Positions 10,337-19,809 of a stretch of 36,435 nt of DNA are shown piece by piece; position 1 is the stretch's first letter, and every line of letters starts with the position of its first letter. The position numbers and the translations under genes are program-made. The DNA comes from an uncultured Eubacteriales bacterium (lineage in GTDB: Bacteria > Bacillota > Clostridia > Oscillospirales > Acutalibacteraceae), in assembly GCA_900317985.1 (NCBI GenBank), contig ONJD01000006.1, forward strand, positions 1 through 36,435, written 5' to 3'. The notes under the pieces are model-generated. The model was not told where the DNA came from and did no database searches. It saw only the letters and a list, made by a program, of their open reading frames with translations.

Positions 10337-11364
10337 TCTTCCGCCTCCGTCTCCGCGGACTCATCCGCCCGCTCCTTCTTCGGCAGGTTCTCCTCGATGG
10401 TGGCGATGGCGCCGCTCTCGGTGAAGGAGATGGCCTGACGGATGGCGTTCTTGAAGGCGACTTCCTTCGAGGAGCCATGGGCCTTGATGACGGGCTTTTG
10501 AACGCCGAGGATCGGCGCGCCGCCGACGGCGTTCGCGTCGAACTTCGTCTTGAGTTCCTTGAGACCGCCCTTCAGGATGAGGGCCGCGACTTTGGTCATG
10601 GTGGACTTCATCATGACCTCTTTGACGTTCGAGAAGAGCGTGAGAGCTACGCCTTCGTAGGTCTTGAGGAAGACATTGCCGGTGAAGCCGTCGCAGACGA
10701 CGACGTCGGCCACACAGGCCGGGACGTCTCTGGCTTCGGCATTGCCGATGAAGTGGATATGTTCATTCTGCTCGAGCAGCGGGTACGCGTGCTTCTGCAG
10801 TTCCGTACCCTTGTTCGGCTCGACGCCGATGTTGAGAAGCCCGACCTTCGGGTCGTTCACGCCCATGACTTTGTCCATGTAGACAGAGCCCATGAGGGCG
10901 AACGTGTCGAGGGCTTCCGGCGTGACTTCGATGTTCGCGCCGCCGTCGATGAGCATGAAGTTGCCCTTGTCGCCTGGCATGATGGTGGCGATGGCGGGGC
11001 GGCGCACGCCTTTGATGCGCTTCACGATGAAGATGGCGCCGACGACCAGGGCTCCGGTGGAGCCGGCCGACACCAGTGCATCGCCTCTGCCCTCCGCGAG
11101 AGCGCGGCAGGCCACGCCGAGGGAACTGTTCTTGTACTGTTTGAGAAGGCTGCGGGGGTCTTCCTCGACCGGGATGAACCCGTCCGCGGTCTCGATGTCC
11201 ATGCCGGACAGGTCGATGTCATTCTCTTTTGCGCAGGCGCGGATCTGCTCCTCGTCTCCGCAAAGCAGAATGTCACAGCCGAATTCGTTCTTCGCCGCGA
11301 CCGCGCCCTTCAGGATCTCGAGGGGGGCATTGTCGCCGCCGAACGCGTCAACGATGATTCGCAT
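10333..11364 (-). CDS. plsX: Phosphate acyltransferase PlsX
   Basis: PlsX makes acyl-phosphate from acyl-ACP, the acyl donor for PlsY in phospholipid synthesis; it is a peripheral membrane protein. The 343 residues begin MRIIVDAFGGDNAP, the family's hallmark N-terminus, and contain DALVSAGSTGALVVGA, PAIATIMPG, ANIEVTPEALDTFALMG and the C-terminal GAPILGVQKPVIKAHGSS blocks. Length is normal (about 330-350). The start ATG at 11362-11364 has GGAG 8 bases upstream. Its stop overlaps the rnc start by four bases, so the two are translationally coupled. The gene is separated from trmFO by a 159-base gap containing a foldback repeat. Confidence 0.95.
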   Translation of the reverse strand: MRIIVDAFGGDNAPLEILKGAVAAKNEFGCDILLCGDEEQIRACAKENDIDLSGMDIETADGFIPVEEDPRSLLKQYKNSSLGVACRALAEGRGDALVSAGSTGALVVGAIFIVKRIKGVRRPAIATIMPGDKGNFMLIDGGANIEVTPEALDTFALMGSVYMDKVMGVNDPKVGLLNIGVEPNKGTELQKHAYPLLEQNEHIHFIGNAEARDVPACVADVVVCDGFTGNVFLKTYEGVALTLFSNVKEVMMKSTMTKVAALILKGGLKELKTKFDANAVGGAPILGVQKPVIKAHGSSKEVAFKNAIRQAISFTESGAIATIEENLPKKERADESAETEAEE

Positions 11365-11393
11365 AAGTGACTCTCCTTTGTCTTAGTTGGAAG

Positions 11394-11517
11394 CCAAAAT
11401 TCTTTCTTCTACGGCAAAACCCCCGGAGCCCACAGCCCTTTGGTTCGCTTCGCGGCGCTGCGCGCTGTGCAGTCTCACTTGGAGACGCCGGATTTTGCCT
11501 CCGAAGAAAAATTTTGT
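11394..11517. repeat. Imperfect foldback element between trmFO and plsX
   Basis: The left arm (11394-11418, CAAAATTCTTTCTTCTACGG then CAAAA) matches the complement of the right arm (11491-11517) with a few mismatches. The pair could fold into a ~25-bp stem with about 70 bases between the arms. The interior is GC-rich. It fills nearly the whole gap. It could be a transcript structure between two genes or a remnant of a small non-autonomous element. Confidence 0.5.
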
Positions 11518-11523
11518 CTTCCC

Positions 11524-12918
<1,395 letters not shown>

Positions 12919-12927
12919 AGGAACTCC

Positions 12928-15033
12928 TTATTCTTGGGTCTTTTTCTTCCGCTGGATCTTGGCTTCATAGCCGCAGCCGTCCTTGAGACAGACGAGGTTG
13001 CCGCGGTGTTTGAACAGGGACGAGCCGCAGTTCGGGCACTTGTCGCCGCCCGCCGGGACATCCCAGGTGGAGAAGTCGCACTTCGGGTAGTTCGAGCAGC
13101 CGTAGAAGACATAGCCTCTGCGGGACTTGCGCTTGATGACGTTGCCGCCGCACTTCGGGCAGTCCGCGCCGGTCTCCTCGATGAGCGGCTTCGTGTTCTT
13201 GCACTCGGGGTAACCCGGGCAGGCCAGGAACTTGCCGTAACGGCCGGTCTTGATGACCATCATGCGGCCGCACTTCTCACAGGGGACGTCGGTCTTGTCG
13301 GACTCGAGCTGGATCTTGACGCCCTTCATGTCGGCCTTCGCCTTGTCGAGGGTCGTCTCGAGGTCGTCGTAGAACTCGCGGAGGATCTTCACGTAGTCCT
13401 CGGTGCCTTCCGAGACCTTGTCGAGGTCGGTCTCCATTCCGGCCGTGAACTTCGTGTTGACGATCTTCGGGAACTGCTTCTCGAGCAGCTTCGTGACCTC
13501 TTCGCCGAGTTCCGTCGGTTTGAGGCTCTTCGCCTCGCGGACGACGTACTCACGGTTCAGGATGGTCGAGATGATAGAGGCGTAGGTGGACGGACGGCCG
13601 ATGCCGTTCTCTTCCAGAGTCTTGATGAGGGACGCCTCGGTGTAGCGGGCCGGCGGCTGGGTGAAGTGCTGGTTGCCGAGCAGCTCGCGGAGTTTCAGGA
13701 TGTCGCCGACTTTGAGGTCGGGAAGCATGGACCCGGCTTTCTCGTCGTCGACGTTGTAGAGGGTCGTGAACCCGTCGAACTTGACGCTGTAGCCGGAGGC
13801 GGAGAACATGCAGTACTCGTTCGGGTCGCCGTTCGGGTCGGCCGCTTTGATCTCCACTTTCATGGTGTTCTGGACGGTGGCCGCCATCATGGAGGCGATG
13901 AACCGCTGCCAGATGAGACGGTACAGTTTATACTGGTCGGAGCTGAGCGAGCCGCGGACTTCGTCCGGGGTCAGCGAGATGTTGGTCGGGCGGATGGCCT
14001 CATGGCCGTCCTGCGCGTTGTTCCGCTGTTTGAAGTAGCGGGGTTTGTCCGGAACGTACTGCGGGCCGTAGGCGGACTTGATGTACGCCGCGGCAGCCGC
14101 GCGGGCCTCGTCCGAGATGCGCAGGGAGTCCGTTCTCATGTAGGTGATGAGACCGACCTGGGTGCCTTTGATGTTGACACCTTCGTACAGCTCCTGGGCC
14201 ACCTTCATGGTGCGGCGGGCCTGGAAGCCGAGGCGGCGGGACGCGTCCTGCTGCAGGGTGGACGTGATGAACGGCGGCGCCGGCTGTTTGCGGCGGGTGC
14301 CCTTCTTCACGGAGTCCACGACATAGACGGCGTTCTCGAGCCGGCCGAGGTACTTGTCGGAGGTCTCTTTGTCGTTGATCTCGACTTTGCCCTTTTCATC
14401 GGCGGTGAGAGCGGCCGGGAAGACGCGGCGGGAGCCGGGCGGGCTGAACTTCGCGTCGATGCTCCAGTACTCTTCCGGCTTGAAGTCCCGGATCTTCTTC
14501 TCCCGGTCCACGATGAGCCGCAGCGCGACGGACTGGACCCGGCCGGCGGAGAGGCCGCGGCGGATCTTCTGGGAGACGAACGGCGAGATGCGGTAGCCGA
14601 CGAGACGGTCCAGGATGCGGCGCGCCTGCTGCGCGTCGACGAGGTCCTGGTTGATCGCCCGCGGATGCTTCATGCCCGCTTCGATGCCGGACTTGGTGAT
14701 CTCGTTGAACGTGACACGGTTCTTGTCCTTGAGATCGAGGCCCATGACCGTGGCGAGGTGCCAGGCGATGGCTTCCCCTTCCCGGTCGGGGTCGGTCGCG
14801 AGGTAGATGTTGTCATACTTCTTCGCGTCGTCCTGCAGCTCTTTGACGAGCTTCTCTTTCCCCTTGATGACCGCGTACTTCGGTTCAAAGTCATTTTTGA
14901 CGTCGACGTTGAGTCTGGCGGCCGGTAGATCGCGCACGTGGCCCATGCTGGCCGTGACATCGTAGTCCGATCCGAGGACGGACTTGATGGTGCGGATCTT
15001 GGTCGGGGACTCGACAATGATGAGATTCGACAT
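12928..15033 (-). CDS. topA: DNA topoisomerase I
   Basis: Type IA topoisomerase that relaxes negative supercoils. Of the 701 residues, the Toprim domain is N-terminal (IIVESPTKIRTI, ATDPDREGEAIAWHLA). The active-site tyrosine is in LITYMRTDSLRIS, and the tail carries three Cys4 zinc ribbons (CEKCG...CPGYPEC, CPKCG...CSNYPKC, CPNCG...CLKDGC). Length is normal. The start ATG at 15031-15033 has AGGAG 8 bases upstream. A TTGACA-N17-AATAAT promoter lies at 15114-15142, giving a leader of about 75 bases with a small AGGCGA-AC-TCGCCT palindrome (15091-15104). It is probably the promoter for topA-trmFO and perhaps genes beyond. Confidence 0.97.
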   Translation of the reverse strand: MSNLIIVESPTKIRTIKSVLGSDYDVTASMGHVRDLPAARLNVDVKNDFEPKYAVIKGKEKLVKELQDDAKKYDNIYLATDPDREGEAIAWHLATVMGLDLKDKNRVTFNEITKSGIEAGMKHPRAINQDLVDAQQARRILDRLVGYRISPFVSQKIRRGLSAGRVQSVALRLIVDREKKIRDFKPEEYWSIDAKFSPPGSRRVFPAALTADEKGKVEINDKETSDKYLGRLENAVYVVDSVKKGTRRKQPAPPFITSTLQQDASRRLGFQARRTMKVAQELYEGVNIKGTQVGLITYMRTDSLRISDEARAAAAAYIKSAYGPQYVPDKPRYFKQRNNAQDGHEAIRPTNISLTPDEVRGSLSSDQYKLYRLIWQRFIASMMAATVQNTMKVEIKAADPNGDPNEYCMFSASGYSVKFDGFTTLYNVDDEKAGSMLPDLKVGDILKLRELLGNQHFTQPPARYTEASLIKTLEENGIGRPSTYASIISTILNREYVVREAKSLKPTELGEEVTKLLEKQFPKIVNTKFTAGMETDLDKVSEGTEDYVKILREFYDDLETTLDKAKADMKGVKIQLESDKTDVPCEKCGRMMVIKTGRYGKFLACPGYPECKNTKPLIEETGADCPKCGGNVIKRKSRRGYVFYGCSNYPKCDFSTWDVPAGGDKCPNCGSSLFKHRGNLVCLKDGCGYEAKIQRKKKTQE

Positions 15034-15113
15034 GCATTTTACTCCTGTATTCGGTGGATTTCTTTAATATATTAGATTACATACTATTTTAGGCGAACTC
15101 GCCTTGATTTCCT

Positions 15114-15142
15114 ATTATTGTATGTAGTCGGCGATTTGTCAA
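15114..15142 (-). promoter_or_regulatory. topA promoter
   Basis: Read on the minus strand: -35 TTGACA (15137-15142), 17-base spacer, -10 AATAAT (15114-15119). The spacer contains GGCGATTT, a partial copy of the recurring junction motif. It lies just downstream of the terminator of the SDR operon, so topA has its own start. Confidence 0.6.
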
Positions 15143-15163
15143 GAGAAAAGGAAAACGGGCAGC

Positions 15164-15195
15164 AAAAAAGACCGCGGACCTCAGACGAGGTCCGC
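15164..15195 (-). terminator. Terminator of the SDR/flavoprotein operon
   Basis: Perfect 9-bp stem GCGGACCTC/GAGGTCCGC (15174-15182 with 15187-15195), 4-base loop, followed on the minus strand by a short base then six T (15164-15169). It is placed 28 bases after the SDR stop. Confidence 0.85.
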
Positions 15196-15222
15196 AGCCC
15201 TTTGAACTGGTGTTGGGATCGA

Positions 15223-16017
15223 TCAGGTCAGGATGCCTTTGCCGTCGACGGCCGGAACGTTGTCGCACTCGATGTGCTCTGCATACCAGAGAACGACTTT
15301 GCCGGGCAGGTACTTGGTCAGGTAGTAGTCGCGATGGACCTTGAGAGTCGGGAAGCAGATGGATTTGCCTTTGCGGCAGTCCTTGATGGCTTTCTTCGCA
15401 ACGTGGGGGCCGGTGGTGACGCCGGGCAGCTTGATGATCGGGGTCAGCTCGTCGTCGCCGAAGTGCATGAGTTCGGTGTCGACCCAGCCGGGGCAGCAGC
15501 AGGTGATCTTGAGCTTCTTGTCTTTCAGCTCACGCTCGAGGCCCTTGGTGAAGAACCGGAGAGCGACCTTGGAAGCCGCATAGGAGTTATTGAAGGGCAG
15601 CGGCTGGAAGCTCGCGGCGGAAGAGACGTTCAGAAGGTGGTCGCCCTTGTGCATGTACGGGACGCAGATATAGCACATGGCCATGTTGCCGACGCAGTTC
15701 GTGCGGATGGTCGCGAGCATGCGGGGCAGCGGGACGTCCGTCTTATAGAGCGCGCGGGTGCCGGCACAGTTGATGAGCCACTTGATGTTCGGCTGTTTCT
15801 CTTTCAGGGTGTTCTGGAAGGCGATCAGCTCGTCGTCGTTCGTGACGTCGAGCGGGACCGGAACGACTTTTTTGCCGAACTCTTCTGTCAGGGCTTCCAG
15901 TTTGGAAAGGGTGCGGCCGATGGCCCAGATCTCATCGATGCCTTTTTCATTTTTGAGCTGTCTGATAAACTCTTTGCCGATTCCGCCGGCGGCGCCGGTG
16001 ACGATAATGATATTCAT
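15223..16017 (-). CDS. Short-chain dehydrogenase/reductase (SDR)
   Basis: A 264-residue classical SDR. Seen: cofactor motif TGAAGGIG at residues 7-14, the NCAG structural motif (LINCAGTRALY), catalytic Ser in LLNVSSAASF and the YAASK active-site Tyr/Lys pair, then CCCPGWVDTELM. Such enzymes reduce or oxidise carbonyl/alcohol groups with NAD(P)H; substrate cannot be told from sequence. It is the last gene of a minus-strand set after the flavoprotein (33 bases) and the 208-residue gene, so it probably acts on the same compound. Hydroxysteroid dehydrogenases of gut Clostridia belong to this fold, which makes a steroid or bile-acid role possible but unproven. The start ATG at 16015-16017 has GGGAG 7 bases upstream. 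Confidence 0.88.
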   Translation of the reverse strand: MNIIIVTGAAGGIGKEFIRQLKNEKGIDEIWAIGRTLSKLEALTEEFGKKVVPVPLDVTNDDELIAFQNTLKEKQPNIKWLINCAGTRALYKTDVPLPRMLATIRTNCVGNMAMCYICVPYMHKGDHLLNVSSAASFQPLPFNNSYAASKVALRFFTKGLERELKDKKLKITCCCPGWVDTELMHFGDDELTPIIKLPGVTTGPHVAKKAIKDCRKGKSICFPTLKVHRDYYLTKYLPGKVVLWYAEHIECDNVPAVDGKGILT

Positions 16018-16050
16018 ACTAACTCTCCCTTAAATTATTATTTCAAAACG

Positions 16051-18174
16051 TTAATGGATCTCTGCGACCGTGCGGAACGCGCTGCGTGTGGCGCCGAGGA
16101 TGGTGCCGACCTTGTCAGCGTCGCCGACCGCGCGGACGTTCGAACAGACCTTCTTTGCGACATCCACAAGCTCGTTCTGGCTCCGGACGCCGGTCGCGAA
16201 GAAGACATAATCTGCCTTCGGGTGTACTTTCGCGCCGTACTGCGTTTCAACGGTAACATCGCCGTCACCGACCTCGGTCAGCTTGGACGAGGTCATGAAC
16301 AGGACTCCGCCGTCGGCGAGTTTCGGATACAGATCGTAGTAAAGCAGTGTATAGATGCCGGGGCCGACCTTGTCCTGCATCTCGACCATCGTGATGCGGT
16401 TGTCCTGATCGAGGAAGTATTCGGCAGTCTCCATACCGGTGAGGCCGGTACCGACGACGACGATATCCTTTCCGGTCAGTTTCAGTTCCTGCATCATGGC
16501 ATCTGCGCCGGTCATAACGGTGGCTTTATCGGCACCCGGGATGCTCTTCGGGACACCGGGTTTGCCGCCGGTCGCGACGACGATGGCATAGGGCGCATAA
16601 TCTTTCAGGGTCTGTTCCGTGACGGTCTGGTTGTAGAGGATCTTTGCCCCTGCCTGTTCGGCGCGGTGGGTCAGGTCCTCGATCGCCCAGTTCATCTTCT
16701 CTTTATGAGGCGGCTTGTTGGCGGCGTTCAGCTGACCGCCGGAGCAGGCCTCTTTTTCGAGGACGACGACATCGAAGTCTCTGGCAGCAAGCTCTCTTGC
16801 GGCAGTCAGGCCGGACGGGCCGGCGCCGATAACGACGACTCTTCTGCCCTTGCCGTCCTTCGGGATGTTCTTGTATTCGATCTCGCGGCAGCAGCGCGGG
16901 TTCAGGGCACATTCGGTCGGATAGAACACGAAGGCATTGTCGACCAGCGTCTGGAAACAGGCAAGACAGCCGATGCAGCGCTGGATATCTTCCGCCCGGC
17001 CCTCTTTGGCCTTCTTCGCCCACTCAGGGTCGGCGAGTAGCGGACGGCCGAGACCGATGAAGTCCTGGACACCGTCTTCGAGAAGTTTTTCGGCAAATTC
17101 CGGAGTCCGGATGACGCCGACCGCGATGACGGGGATGTTGACCGCGTCTTTGACCGCCTTCACGAAGTAGGCTCTCCAACCTTCGGGCACGCTCATGGGC
17201 TCGACCGTGCGGTTCGGCGTCTCATAGCCGCCGCAGGAGAGGTCGAGGACGGCGACGCCTGCTTTTTCGAGCCGTTTCGCGATTTCGATGCCTTCGTCCA
17301 TCTGCAGACCCTTGCCGGGTTCGCCGATGCTGGCATAGAACTCATCGACGGTCAGACGGACGCTGATCGGGAAGTCCGGACCGCATTCTTTCTGGACACC
17401 TTCGATGATCTCGAGCAGGAACCGCATCCGGTTTTCGAGGCTTCCGCCGTATTTGTCCTTGCGGCGATTGGTCCACGGAGACAGGAACTGCTGGATAAGG
17501 TAACCGTGAGAGGCGTGGAGTTCGACACCGTCGGCGCCGGCTTTCTTGACGCGACCGGCCGCGGCGATGAATTGCCTCTCCAGTTTCTTGATCTGCGGGA
17601 CGGTCAGGGTGCGGCACCGGGACGGCATGGAGCCGGCACGGGTCGGGTCGAGCGCGATGCCGGATGCGCTGACCGTTGAGGTGAAGAAATACTTCTGATA
17701 TTTCAGAAGGAAGGGGTTCGTCTCCAGAAGCGGATAGGCGAACTCCATCAGCTTTCTGCCGACAGGAAGCATGATGTCCCAGTAATGCGGGATCGGATCA
17801 CCCAGTTCCATCAGACCCCAGATGGTCTGAAGGAGCGGGATGTTCTGGCGTCCGGCATGGTGGATCTGAACAAAGATCTTGCTTCCGTTCGCGTGGATCT
17901 TCTCGATGCCCTTGCGAAGCGATTCGATGTTCGCGTCTTTCGACATGGATACCTGGAACGGAAGGCCGACACCGTTGGTCTCGTTCACACGGACGATGCC
18001 GGTGACGATGAGGCCGACGCCGTCTTTGGAGCGGGCATCGTAGTAGTCGATCCAACGCTGTCCCACTTTGCCGTTCGGTTCCGCGACATCAACGCCCATC
18101 GGGACCATAACGATCCGGTTGGGGATCTCGACATTGCCGATCTTCCCCGGTGTAAACAGTTTTTCGTATTTCAT
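16051..18174 (-). CDS. Old-yellow-enzyme type NADH:flavin oxidoreductase with FeS and FAD/NAD domains (BaiCD/FadH-like)
   Basis: A 707-residue three-part enzyme. Residues 1-370 are an FMN-binding TIM barrel of the OYE family (GKIGNVEIPNRIVM, QIHHAGRQN, GVELHASHGYLIQQFLSP, GLGRPLLADPEW). CIGCLACFQT plus a later CALNP Cys bind a 4Fe-4S cluster. The rest is an FAD/NAD(P) module starting RRVVVIGAGPSGLTAARELA. This architecture matches 2,4-dienoyl-CoA reductase and the bile-acid enzymes BaiCD/BaiH, which reduce activated C=C bonds. Known members are about 640-680 residues, so this one is slightly long. Operon position between an SDR and an unknown 208-residue gene suggests reduction of an enone substrate whose carbonyl the SDR handles (inference). 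Confidence 0.88.
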   Translation of the reverse strand: MKYEKLFTPGKIGNVEIPNRIVMVPMGVDVAEPNGKVGQRWIDYYDARSKDGVGLIVTGIVRVNETNGVGLPFQVSMSKDANIESLRKGIEKIHANGSKIFVQIHHAGRQNIPLLQTIWGLMELGDPIPHYWDIMLPVGRKLMEFAYPLLETNPFLLKYQKYFFTSTVSASGIALDPTRAGSMPSRCRTLTVPQIKKLERQFIAAAGRVKKAGADGVELHASHGYLIQQFLSPWTNRRKDKYGGSLENRMRFLLEIIEGVQKECGPDFPISVRLTVDEFYASIGEPGKGLQMDEGIEIAKRLEKAGVAVLDLSCGGYETPNRTVEPMSVPEGWRAYFVKAVKDAVNIPVIAVGVIRTPEFAEKLLEDGVQDFIGLGRPLLADPEWAKKAKEGRAEDIQRCIGCLACFQTLVDNAFVFYPTECALNPRCCREIEYKNIPKDGKGRRVVVIGAGPSGLTAARELAARDFDVVVLEKEACSGGQLNAANKPPHKEKMNWAIEDLTHRAEQAGAKILYNQTVTEQTLKDYAPYAIVVATGGKPGVPKSIPGADKATVMTGADAMMQELKLTGKDIVVVGTGLTGMETAEYFLDQDNRITMVEMQDKVGPGIYTLLYYDLYPKLADGGVLFMTSSKLTEVGDGDVTVETQYGAKVHPKADYVFFATGVRSQNELVDVAKKVCSNVRAVGDADKVGTILGATRSAFRTVAEIH

Positions 18175-18188
18175 GCTTTAACACCTTT

Positions 18189-18815
18189 TCATTTCGCTTT
18201 TTTTGCCTGTTTCATGATCTTCTTATAATTGGGGATCTCCTTGGAAAGGTCGACCTTCTTCGGAGTCTCGCGGCCGATGTCGCCGCGATATGCACGGTAC
18301 GGGCCCTCGACGAGCCAGAAGTGCGGTCTCATCTTGGCGCCCTTGAAGACACCTCTGTACGTGCCGATCAGCAGATAGGTGCCGTCGCCGACTTTGCGGA
18401 GCTCATCGACCATCTGGACGAGCCAGGTGCCGGTGAAGGGGAACGCGCTGTAGACGAGCGTGTAGACCGGTTTGCCGTCGTAGCGGGACGGGCCGATCAC
18501 GGTTCTCATGGGATAGACCTGGGTCAGCTTGCCGCCGAGTTTCCGGAACAGGTTGTAGCCGCGGCCCATGCCGTCTCCGGTCGGATGGAACGCCTTTCCG
18601 AGCCACTCGCTGTTCATCAGCGGGTTGTCGCAGGTCAGTCTCCACTCGAGGTAGTCACGGATCCCGTGATACCCGAGTTTCGTCGTGTGATACTCACCGT
18701 CCATTTCTTCGATGGTCGGGGCCTCAAGGGTCTTGAAATACTCAAGGAGCTCTTCCTGGGTCATGTCCGTAAGGTCCGGGATCCCTCTGTTGTATTTCGG
18801 GTCTTGGTTCAACAT
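18189..18815 (-). CDS. Unrecognised 208-residue protein, first gene of the flavoprotein operon
   Basis: I do not recognise the family with confidence. No signal peptide or membrane segment is visible. The sequence is rich in aromatic residues and Gly, with alternating polar/hydrophobic stretches (YTLVYSAFPFTGTWLVQMVDEL, DGTYLLIGTYRGV) that suggest a beta-rich fold, followed by a basic C-terminal tail (KKIMKQAKKAK). Its good ribosome binding site (AGGAGG, 7 bases before the ATG at 18813-18815), normal codon use and 14-base gap to the flavoprotein support a real gene. It is divergent from a TetR-like regulator. A lipocalin-like or NTF2-like binding or isomerase role would suit the context, but that is a guess. 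Confidence 0.75.
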   Translation of the reverse strand: MLNQDPKYNRGIPDLTDMTQEELLEYFKTLEAPTIEEMDGEYHTTKLGYHGIRDYLEWRLTCDNPLMNSEWLGKAFHPTGDGMGRGYNLFRKLGGKLTQVYPMRTVIGPSRYDGKPVYTLVYSAFPFTGTWLVQMVDELRKVGDGTYLLIGTYRGVFKGAKMRPHFWLVEGPYRAYRGDIGRETPKKVDLSKEIPNYKKIMKQAKKAK

Positions 18816-18921
18816 TACTTTTCCTCCTGTCTAAAATTAGTTTCCAAAAATGTCGTTAACGAAATAACAACCCTACCTCTTTATTATGGATTTTACGGCC
18901 GCGATTTACCTCTGATAATCC

Positions 18922-18953
18922 GGCGAAACTGCCCAGATCTGGACAGTTTCGCC
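18922..18953. promoter_or_regulatory. 32-bp palindrome in the divergent TetR/flavoprotein intergenic region
   Basis: Arms GGCGAAACTG (18922-18931) and CAGTTTCGCC (18944-18953) are perfectly complementary. The centre also contains CCAGATCTGG, so 31 or more of the 32 positions are symmetric apart from one mismatched pair. It lies between two divergent genes, as expected for the operator of the TetR-like repressor. A second palindrome, TATACGTATA, is at 18975-18984. Confidence 0.6.
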
Positions 18954-19000
18954 ATAGTGTCCATCATTTTTTTGTATACGTATAAACCTTGCCATCCTGT

Positions 19001-19028
19001 TTGATATAGCGGTTTTTTGTAGTATACT
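19001..19028 (+). promoter_or_regulatory. Promoter of the TetR-like gene
   Basis: -35 TTGATA (19001-19006), 16-base spacer, -10 TATACT (19023-19028), about 30 bases before the ATG. A strong GAGGTGAT ribosome binding site follows at about 19046-19053. Confidence 0.55.
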
Positions 19029-19058
19029 GTGTTCAGAAACAATTTGAGGTGATGTGAA

Positions 19059-19625
19059 ATGAAATTGGATCATCGCGCCGAGCTGACGACCGGTCAGAAG
19101 CGGACGACCAACATCATCGTTTCCGCGTTTTTCCTGTTGCTCTCCCGAAAGAACTTCGACAACATCTCCGTCCAGGAGATCTGCCGGAACAGCCTGATCC
19201 CCCGCTCCACGTTTTACAATTATTTCGATGACAAATATGATGTGGTCCGCTGGGCGTTTTGGCGGACCATGCATGAGCTCTACCCTGACCTCTACAAAAA
19301 GATGAACCACTACGACAACATCGATTACGATGCGGAAGCCATTTACGGGTTCATCGAAAAATACAAGACGATCTTCCGGAAAATCGCCGTCCAGAACCCG
19401 ATGTACGGCTCCCTGCACCGGCTGTTCCGGGAGTGCTTCTGTGAATTCGGCGAGATCATCGCCGAGAACTGCACCAGCGGCAAAGAGTATGAATACCCCT
19501 ATGAGGTGGTGTTCAACACTTATGTCGACGGCCTCATGGCAGTCTTCAACCAGGCCTTCTGGTCCAAAAAGGATTACACCCTCGAACAGCTCCGAAACTA
19601 CATGCATGAGATCTATTACAACTGA
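19059..19625 (+). CDS. TetR/AcrR-family transcriptional regulator
   Basis: A 188-residue protein. The N-terminal helix-turn-helix is typical (NIIVSAFFLLLSRKNFDNISVQEICRNSLIPRSTFYNYFDDKYDVV, about residues 24-66). The C-terminal domain (about 75-188) is all-helical and variable, as in TetR members that sense small ligands. The start ATG at 19059 has GAGGTGAT upstream. It is divergently transcribed from the 208-residue/flavoprotein/SDR operon, with a large palindrome between them, so it most likely represses that operon until a substrate-like ligand binds (inference). A good terminator follows immediately, so the downstream fumC operon is separate. Confidence 0.88.
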   Translation: MKLDHRAELTTGQKRTTNIIVSAFFLLLSRKNFDNISVQEICRNSLIPRSTFYNYFDDKYDVVRWAFWRTMHELYPDLYKKMNHYDNIDYDAEAIYGFIEKYKTIFRKIAVQNPMYGSLHRLFRECFCEFGEIIAENCTSGKEYEYPYEVVFNTYVDGLMAVFNQAFWSKKDYTLEQLRNYMHEIYYN

Positions 19626-19631
19626 CCGTTT

Positions 19632-19656
19632 GACCGCTCGAAAGAGCGGTCTTTTT
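19632..19656 (+). terminator. Terminator after the TetR-like gene
   Basis: Perfect 8-bp stem GACCGCTC/GAGCGGTC (19632-19639 with 19644-19651), GAAA loop, then TTTTT. Confidence 0.88.
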
Positions 19657-19705
19657 CTGTCTGTACATCGCCCGGGGAAATGCAAAGAAAAAATTTCGGC
19701 AAAAA

Positions 19706-19723
19706 TTGTTAAATGATGGACAA
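19706..19723 (+). promoter_or_regulatory. Possible Rex (redox-sensing repressor) site upstream of fumC
   Basis: TTGTTAAATGATGGACAA has one perfect Rex half-site (TTGTTAA) and a second that matches five of seven positions. It ends 6 bases before the -35 box. Rex senses NADH/NAD+ and controls fermentative redox genes in Firmicutes, which suits this operon. The match is partial. Confidence 0.35.
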
Positions 19724-19729
19724 TATCGG

Positions 19730-19759
19730 TTGACGCGATGCACGCAAAAATGGCACAAT
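19730..19759 (+). promoter_or_regulatory. Promoter of the fumC operon
   Basis: -35 TTGACG (19730-19735), 18-base spacer, -10 CACAAT (19754-19759). It is weaker than consensus at -10. The leader is about 45 bases and contains two purine-rich tracts (AGGAG) before the ATG. Confidence 0.45.
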
Positions 19760-19809
19760 ATATCTGTTATCTTATATCCTTAATTAGGAGACAAAGGAGT
19801 TGTATCAAC

